Shown here: positions 15,372-19,711 of the stretch, one piece after another
Layout: every line of letters starts with the position of its first letter
Numbering within the stretch: position 1 is the stretch's first letter
DNA from: Betaproteobacteria bacterium
Lineage (GTDB): Bacteria > Pseudomonadota > Gammaproteobacteria > Burkholderiales > SG8-39
Direction: 5' to 3'
NCBI GenBank assembly: GCA_007280315.1
Contig: QYQC01000207.1
Span: 1 to 19,711 of the forward strand
DNA: 19,711 nt
Translations under genes and position numbers: made by a program
Notes under the pieces: generated by a model
Databases searched by the model: none
The model's input: only the letters and a program-made list of their open reading frames with translations
What the model was told of the DNA's origin: nothing

Positions 15372-16526
15372 TCAATCCTCCCGCAGCAGCGCGCCGCGCG
15401 CGCTCATCCCATCGATTTCCGCCTGGCTGAAGCCCCAGTCGGCGAGCGCCTGCGCCCCGCCTTCGCCACGGCGCGGCGCGCCGCGTGCAATAGCGCCCGG
15501 GGTGCGCGAGTAGCGTGGCGCGGGCGCCGGCTGGGTCACGCCGTCGATGTCGACGAAGGCGCCGCGCGCGCGGTTGTGCGCGTGCTGCGGCGCTTCGGCA
15601 AGCGACAGCACCGGGGCGAAGCACACATCGCTGCCTTCCATTTCGCGGCACCACGCGTCCCGCGTCTTGCTCTTGAACGCGGCGGCGAACGCAGTGCGCA
15701 GCTCGGGCCAGCGCGCGAAATCGAATTGACCCGGCAGCGCAGCCGGGTCCAGACCCAGCCGCTCGAGCAGTTCGGCGTAGAAGCGGGCCTCGATCGAGCC
15801 GATGGCCACGTGCTTTGCATCGGCGGTCTCGTACACCTCATACCATGGGGCGCCGGTGTCGAGAATATTGACACCGCGCTGGTCGCGCCAGTGGCCCGCG
15901 GCCATGCGACCGTAGAACATCGCCATCAGCGCGGCCGCGCCCTCGCTCATCGCGGCGTCGATCACCTGGCCCTTGCCCGAGGCGCGCGCCTCGAACAGGG
16001 CGCAGGCGATGCCGAACGCCAGCAGCATGCCGCCGCCGCCGAAATCGCCGACCAGGTTGAGCGGCGGTGTGGGCGCTTCGCCCTTGCGTCCGATGGCGTG
16101 CAGTGCGCCGGAGAGCGCGATGTAATTGATGTCGTGTCCGGCCGCCTGCGCCAGCGGCCCGTCCTGCCCCCAGCCGGTGATGCGGCCATAGACCAGGCGC
16201 GGATTGCGCGCAAGGCATTCGTCCGGTCCAAGTCCGAGGCGTTCGGTGACGCCGGGGCGGAAGCCCTCGATCAGCGCGTCCGCCCTGGCCGCAAGTTCGA
16301 GCACCGTCTGAATCGCCGCCGGCTGCTTCAGGTCGAGCGCGATCGAGCGCCGCCCGCGCGACATGATGTCGAACTTCGGCGGCACCGGCAGCCCCAGGTC
16401 GTTCGCCTGCAGGCGATCCACACGCAGTACATCCGCGCCCATATCGGCGAGCAGCATGCCGCAGAACGGCCCCGGACCGATGCCCGCGATTTCCAGCACT
16501 TTCACTCCTGTCAGCGGTCCGCTCAT
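15372..16526 (-). CDS. Alpha-methylacyl-CoA racemase (CaiB/BaiF class III family)
   Basis: The product has 384 residues from the ATG at 16526, with GAGGGG 6 nt upstream. It interconverts (2R)- and (2S)-methylacyl-CoA so that stereospecific dehydrogenases can act on methyl-branched chains. It opens LTGVKVLEIAGIGPGPFCGM and keeps the racemase catalytic set: His131 in GHDINYIAL, Asp161 in NLVGDFGGGG and Glu246 in GSIEARFY. These sit at a constant offset of five from the His126/Asp156/Glu241 of the mycobacterial enzyme. That argues for a true racemase rather than a generic CaiB CoA-transferase. It is divergent from the acyl-CoA dehydrogenase operon, with 135 nt between starts that probably hold both promoters. 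Confidence 0.92.
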   Translation of the reverse strand: MSGPLTGVKVLEIAGIGPGPFCGMLLADMGADVLRVDRLQANDLGLPVPPKFDIMSRGRRSIALDLKQPAAIQTVLELAARADALIEGFRPGVTERLGLGPDECLARNPRLVYGRITGWGQDGPLAQAAGHDINYIALSGALHAIGRKGEAPTPPLNLVGDFGGGGMLLAFGIACALFEARASGKGQVIDAAMSEGAAALMAMFYGRMAAGHWRDQRGVNILDTGAPWYEVYETADAKHVAIGSIEARFYAELLERLGLDPAALPGQFDFARWPELRTAFAAAFKSKTRDAWCREMEGSDVCFAPVLSLAEAPQHAHNRARGAFVDIDGVTQPAPAPRYSRTPGAIARGAPRRGEGGAQALADWGFSQAEIDGMSARGALLRED

Positions 16527-16617
16527 CTGCTGCCCCTCAGCCTGAAGACAGAACGAACATAGCAGATCGACGGCAGGAATGGCAAAGGCGCTGCAGCCGA
16601 GAAGCGGGCATTGCGGG

Positions 16618-16626
16618 TGATATAAT
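16618..16626 (+). promoter_or_regulatory. Extended -10 promoter of the acyl-CoA dehydrogenase operon
   Basis: TGATATAAT gives a perfect TATAAT preceded by the TGn extension. No convincing -35 lies 16-18 nt upstream, which is normal for extended -10 promoters. The start of transcription would be near 16633, about 29 nt before the ATG. Confidence 0.6.
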
Positions 16627-16661
16627 CTGCGGCGTCAATCGCGCCCCCTCAAGGACTCCCC

Positions 16662-17849
16662 ATGGATCTCAATTACACCAAGGAAGAACAGGCGTTTCGC
16701 GACGAGGTGCATAGCTTCGTGCGCGACAACCTGCCCAAGGACATCGCCGGCAAGGTGCTGCATCACAAGCGCCTGGTGAAGGACGACTGGGAGCGCTGGC
16801 AGAAGATCCTGTACAAGAAGGGCTGGGTAGCCCCCAACTGGCCGAAGGAGTACGGCGGCTGCGCCTGGAGCCCGATCCAGCAGCACATATTCGACGAGGA
16901 ATGCGGCTACCTCGGCGCGCCGCGGGTGATGCCCTTCGGCCTGGTGATGGTGGCGCCGGTAATCCAGCATTTCGGCAGCAAGTGGCAGAAGGAATACTAC
17001 CTGCCGCGCATTCTGTCGTCGGAAGACTGGTGGGCGCAGGGTTACAGCGAGCCCGGCTCGGGTTCCGACCTGGCGTCGTTGAAGACCAAGGCAGTGCGAC
17101 AGGGCGATCACTATGTCGTCGACGGGCAGAAGACCTGGACCACGCTGGGCCAGTACGCGAACATGATTTTCTGCCTGGTGCGCACCGACTCCACGGTGAA
17201 AAAACAGGAAGGCATTTCTTTCCTCCTGGTGGATATGAAACTGCCCGGCGTGACCGTGCGCCCGATCATCACGCTGGACGAAGAGCACGAAGTCAACGAA
17301 GTGTTCTTCGACAACGTCAAGGTGCCGGCGGAGAATCTGGTGGGCGAAGAAGGCAAGGGCTGGACCTACGCCAAGTTCCTGCTCGGCCACGAACGCACCG
17401 GCATTGCGCGGGTGGGCGAATCCAAGCGCGAGCTGGAGCAGTTGAAAGCGATCGCGGCGAAGCAGCTGCGCAACGGCAAACCGCTGATGGAAGATCCGCG
17501 CTTTCGCGATCGAGTGACCGGCGTCGAGGTCGAATTGATGGCCCTGGAAATCACGCTGCTGCGCGTGCTGTCTTCGCGCACCAAGCCCGGTCCCGAGGCT
17601 TCCATCCTGAAAATCAAGGGCACCGACGTGCAGCAGGCGCTGACCGAGCTGACGATGGAGGCGATGGGGCCCTACGCGCTGCCGTTCCGACCCGAGGCGC
17701 GCGACGCCGGCTGGCACGGCGAACCCGTCGGTCCCGAATACGCCGCTTCGGCCGCCGCAGTCTATTTCAACTACCGCAAGACTTCGATCTACGGCGGTTC
17801 CAACGAAATCCAGCGCAACATCATTGCGCAGATGGTTCTGGGGCTCTGA
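16662..17849 (+). CDS. Acyl-CoA dehydrogenase, large subunit (PimC-like)
   Basis: The product has 395 residues; AAGGA lies about 5 nt before the ATG at 16662. It is an FAD-dependent alpha,beta-dehydrogenase of acyl-CoA thioesters. Visible signatures are WPKEYGG (60-66), GYSEPGSGSDLASLKTKA (127-144), the FAD-binding region YVVDGQKTWTTLGQYA and the C-terminal RKTSIYGGSNEIQRNIIA. The MCAD-type catalytic Glu position in IYEGT is Gly here (IYGGS), but Glu244 in GHERTGIA aligns with the isovaleryl-CoA-dehydrogenase-type catalytic Glu, so this subunit probably carries the active base. The sequence resembles pimeloyl-CoA dehydrogenase large subunits. The small-subunit gene begins 2 nt after its stop, indicating a heteromeric enzyme; substrate chain and branching remain unknown. 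Confidence 0.9.
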   Translation: MDLNYTKEEQAFRDEVHSFVRDNLPKDIAGKVLHHKRLVKDDWERWQKILYKKGWVAPNWPKEYGGCAWSPIQQHIFDEECGYLGAPRVMPFGLVMVAPVIQHFGSKWQKEYYLPRILSSEDWWAQGYSEPGSGSDLASLKTKAVRQGDHYVVDGQKTWTTLGQYANMIFCLVRTDSTVKKQEGISFLLVDMKLPGVTVRPIITLDEEHEVNEVFFDNVKVPAENLVGEEGKGWTYAKFLLGHERTGIARVGESKRELEQLKAIAAKQLRNGKPLMEDPRFRDRVTGVEVELMALEITLLRVLSSRTKPGPEASILKIKGTDVQQALTELTMEAMGPYALPFRPEARDAGWHGEPVGPEYAASAAAVYFNYRKTSIYGGSNEIQRNIIAQMVLGL

Positions 17850-17851
17850 TC

Positions 17852-18985
17852 ATGGACTTTATCTTCAGCGAAGAGCAGCAGCAGCTGCGCGACAGCATCC
17901 AGAAATTCATCAGCAAGGAATACGGCTTCGAGGCGCGCAAGGCGATAATCGCGTCGAAGCAGGGTTTTTCGGACAAGGTGTGGGCGCAGTTCGCCGACAT
18001 GGGCCTGCTCGGCGTCGCCTTCGACGAGGCGCACGGCGGCTTCGGCGGCAGCTCGGTCGATACCATGCTGGTGATGCGGGAGTTCGGTCGCGGCATGGTG
18101 GTCGAGCCGTATTTATCCACCGTGGTCCTGGGCGGCAGCCTGATCGATCTTGGCGGCAGCGAAGCGCAGAAGCAGGCGATCCTGTCCGAAGTGGCGCAGG
18201 GCAAGCTGTTGCTCGCCGCGGCGCTGGGCGAACCGAATTCGCGCTACGAGCTGAACTGCGTCGAGACCAGCGCCAAGCGCGACGGTGCGGGCTACGTGTT
18301 GAACGGCCATAAAGCAGTAGTGCTGCACGGCGAGAGTGCGGACAAGCTGGTGGTGTCGGCGCGCACCGCAGGGGCGATGCGCGACACCAAGGGCATCAGC
18401 CTGTTCCTGGTGGACAAAAAAGCTGCCGGCGTCGCAGTGCAGGGTTATCGCACCATCGACGGCATGCGCGCGGCCGAAATCCGGTTCGCAAACGTCAAGG
18501 TCGGCGCCGACGCGGTGCTGGGTGAAGTGGATGCGGCGCTGCCGCTGCTCGAGCGCGCGGCCGATTTCGCCGTGTCGGCGTTGTGTGCCGAAGCGGTGGG
18601 CGCGATGGAAGCGCTGAACGCCGCGACGTTCGAATACCTGAAAACGCGGCAGCAGTTCGGCCGCCCGATAGGCAGCTTCCAGGCGCTGCAGCACCGCGCG
18701 GTGGACATGATGATCCATTGCGAGCAGTCGCACTCACTCGCCCTGCTCGCGTCGATCAAGGTGCAGTCCGAAGACCCGAACGAGCGCAAGCGCACGGTGT
18801 CGGCGGCCAAAATCCAGATCGGCCGTTCCGGACGCGCAATCGGCGAGGAGGCGATACAGCTGCACGGCGGCATGGGCGTGAGCAATGAACTCGCCGCCGG
18901 CCATTACGCCAAGCGCCTGGCCATGATCAACGCCACGTTGGGCGACGTAGAGCACCACGCCGAGCGCTTCGCCGGCGCGGCGTAA
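17852..18985 (+). CDS. Acyl-CoA dehydrogenase, small subunit (PimD-like)
   Basis: The product has 377 residues from the ATG at 17852, 2 nt after the large-subunit stop; the open frame extends far upstream but only as a shadow of that gene. It has the acyl-CoA dehydrogenase fold: DFIFSEEQQQLRDSIQKF, MGLLGVAFDEAHGGFGGSSV, AALGEPNSRY, TRQQFGRPIGSFQALQHRAVDM and the FAD/dimer motif QLHGGMGVSNE. The segment matching the MCAD catalytic loop reads MINATLGDVEHH with no Glu, and the alternative position on helix G also appears to lack one. It is therefore likely a non-catalytic partner, as in PimC/PimD and mycobacterial FadE28/FadE29-type heterotetramers. This subunit logic is inferred from alignment by eye. 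Confidence 0.88.
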   Translation: MDFIFSEEQQQLRDSIQKFISKEYGFEARKAIIASKQGFSDKVWAQFADMGLLGVAFDEAHGGFGGSSVDTMLVMREFGRGMVVEPYLSTVVLGGSLIDLGGSEAQKQAILSEVAQGKLLLAAALGEPNSRYELNCVETSAKRDGAGYVLNGHKAVVLHGESADKLVVSARTAGAMRDTKGISLFLVDKKAAGVAVQGYRTIDGMRAAEIRFANVKVGADAVLGEVDAALPLLERAADFAVSALCAEAVGAMEALNAATFEYLKTRQQFGRPIGSFQALQHRAVDMMIHCEQSHSLALLASIKVQSEDPNERKRTVSAAKIQIGRSGRAIGEEAIQLHGGMGVSNELAAGHYAKRLAMINATLGDVEHHAERFAGAA

Positions 18986-18987
18986 AA

Positions 18988-19016
18988 ACCGGGGACAGAC
19001 CACGTTTTTTCGTGGG
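18988..19016. repeat. GGGGACAGACCACG motif with a short hairpin, beside the REP-like element
   Basis: Just after the small-subunit stop the sequence ACCGGGGACAGACCACG runs into CCACG-TTTTTT-CGTGG, a 5-bp stem with a T6 loop (19000-19015). From memory, GGGGACAGACCACG-type strings recur between genes in many proteobacterial genomes; no search was run. It abuts the larger palindrome. Confidence 0.4.
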
Positions 19017-19067
19017 AGGGAGCTTGCTCGCGAACAATGATATTCGCGAGCAAGCTCGATCCCACGA
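19010..19067. repeat. REP-like palindrome: 25-bp inverted repeat with 8-nt loop
   Basis: Arms 19010-19034 and 19043-19067 pair at 23 of 25 positions (mismatch at 19018-19019) around an 8-nt loop. The arm core GTGGGAGGGAGCTTGCTCGC strongly resembles the GTGGGAGC..GCTTGCTCGC repetitive extragenic palindromes of Pseudomonas and relatives. It lies between the small-subunit stop and the oxidoreductase ATG and could stabilise upstream mRNA or attenuate readthrough. Confidence 0.75.
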
Positions 19068-19101
19068 CCCTGCAGTACCATCATCATCGTTAGAGGTCAC
19101 T

Positions 19102-19711
19102 ATGGCTACCACTACCAATATGCAAGTCCTGCTCGCCAGCCGCCCGACGGGCTGGGTGACGGAAGAGAATTTCAAGATCGTAAGCACGCCCGTAGCGAAA
19201 CCTGCAGACGGCCAGATCCTGGTGCGCAACCACTTTCTGTCGCTCGACCCGTACATGCGCGGCCGCATGAACGACACCAAGTCCTATGCCGCCAAGCAGG
19301 AGATCGACCAGGTCATGGTCGGCGGCACGGTGGGTGAGGTGATCGAATCTAAGAATCCGAAGTTCAAGGTCGGCGATGTCGTCACCGGCTTTTACGGCTG
19401 GCAGCAATATGGCTGCTCGGACGGCACCGGCGTGAACAAGGTCGACGTGAGCCGCGTGCCGATGTCGGCCTACCTCGGCGTGATCGGCATGCCCGGCGTC
19501 ACCGCCTGGGTCGGCCTGCTCGACATCTGCCAGCCGAAGGCGGGCGAGACTGTGGTGGTGTCCGCAGCTTCGGGCGCGGTCGGCAGCGCGGTGGGCCAGA
19601 TCGCCAAGCTCAAAGGCTGTCGCGCCGTGGGTATCGCCGGCGGCAAGGAAAAATGCGACTACGTGGTGAAAGAACTCGGCTTCGACGCCTGCGTCGATTA
19701 CAAGGCCGGCA
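19102..19711 (+). CDS. Zinc-independent NADP-dependent oxidoreductase of the MDR family, 3'-truncated
   Basis: 203 codons are visible before the window ends; the family is usually about 330-345 residues. GAGGTC (19093-19098) lies a few nt before the ATG. The N-terminal GroES-like part has SLDPYMRGRM (47-56), VMVGGTVGEV and KFKVGDVVTGFYGW. The Rossmann nucleotide site follows with AASGAVGSAVGQIAKLKGCR (155-174). Zinc-ligand cysteines of alcohol dehydrogenases are not seen. It resembles the 2-alkenal/15-oxoprostaglandin reductase (PTGR1/CurA-like) branch, which reduces enone double bonds with NADPH. It follows the dehydrogenase operon on the same strand after 116 nt that contain the REP-like hairpin, so it may be expressed partly independently. 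A role in the same acyl degradation pathway is only suggested by position. Confidence 0.88.
   Translation, partial: MATTTNMQVLLASRPTGWVTEENFKIVSTPVAKPADGQILVRNHFLSLDPYMRGRMNDTKSYAAKQEIDQVMVGGTVGEVIESKNPKFKVGDVVTGFYGWQQYGCSDGTGVNKVDVSRVPMSAYLGVIGMPGVTAWVGLLDICQPKAGETVVVSAASGAVGSAVGQIAKLKGCRAVGIAGGKEKCDYVVKELGFDACVDYKAG

Noticed and set aside
15576..16562. 328-codon plus-strand frame across the racemase gene
   Set aside because: The minus strand encodes the complete racemase with all three catalytic residues; the plus frame is a shadow.

Overview
The window looks like chromosomal DNA of a high-GC proteobacterium, most likely a betaproteobacterium (Burkholderiales/Rhodocyclales-like). The basis is the strong G/C third-position bias, the protein families present (Tat-exported dienelactone hydrolase, NIPSNAP, PimC/PimD-type acyl-CoA dehydrogenases, CaiB-type racemase, CHASE/PAS/HD-GYP proteins) and an E. 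coli-type SOS box. No rRNA, tRNA, CRISPR array, prophage or intact insertion sequence was seen. The genus cannot be named from this sequence alone.

Layout. 1-1527 (+) is the 3' part of a DUF2207 membrane protein with a Ser/Gly tail. It converges on a secreted M64-type metallopeptidase (1544-3850, -) that carries a duplicated C-terminal domain. Divergent from the peptidase is a UvrD/Rep-type helicase (4036-6087, +) behind a near-consensus LexA box, with a promoter that predicts a leaderless mRNA. A Tat-exported dienelactone hydrolase-family protein (6100-6960, -) converges on the helicase. It is divergent from a NIPSNAP protein and an alpha/beta hydrolase (7136-8454, +).

8636-13577 (+) is a signalling operon. 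It has a short out-of-frame receiver-domain remnant, a soluble 5xPAS-HD-GYP protein and a membrane CHASE-PAS-PAS-HD-GYP protein. The two HD-GYP genes overlap by ATGA and share a gapless 957-bp 3' module, so they are paralogues with exchanged sensory front ends. Both are expected to hydrolyse cyclic di-GMP. Next come a small one-TM protein and a family-6-like DNA (deoxyinosine/uracil) glycosylase (13681-14506).

14507-15339 is an accessory patch of lower GC. It holds a broken CopG/BrnA-like antitoxin remnant (-) and an intact hicAB toxin-antitoxin pair (+).

15372-19711 is an acyl-CoA catabolism cluster: an alpha-methylacyl-CoA racemase (-), and divergent from it a two-subunit acyl-CoA dehydrogenase (large and small genes 2 nt apart, behind an extended -10 promoter). 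A REP-like hairpin follows, then a zinc-independent NADPH oxidoreductase cut off by the window end. Together these suggest degradation of methyl-branched, dicarboxylic or isoprenoid/steroid-side-chain acyl-CoAs; the exact substrate is not visible.

No clearly new multi-gene system was found. The most interesting points are the SOS-box helicase promoter, the receiver remnant coupled to the HD-GYP gene, the duplicated HD-GYP modules, the REP-like hairpin and the layered toxin-antitoxin debris.
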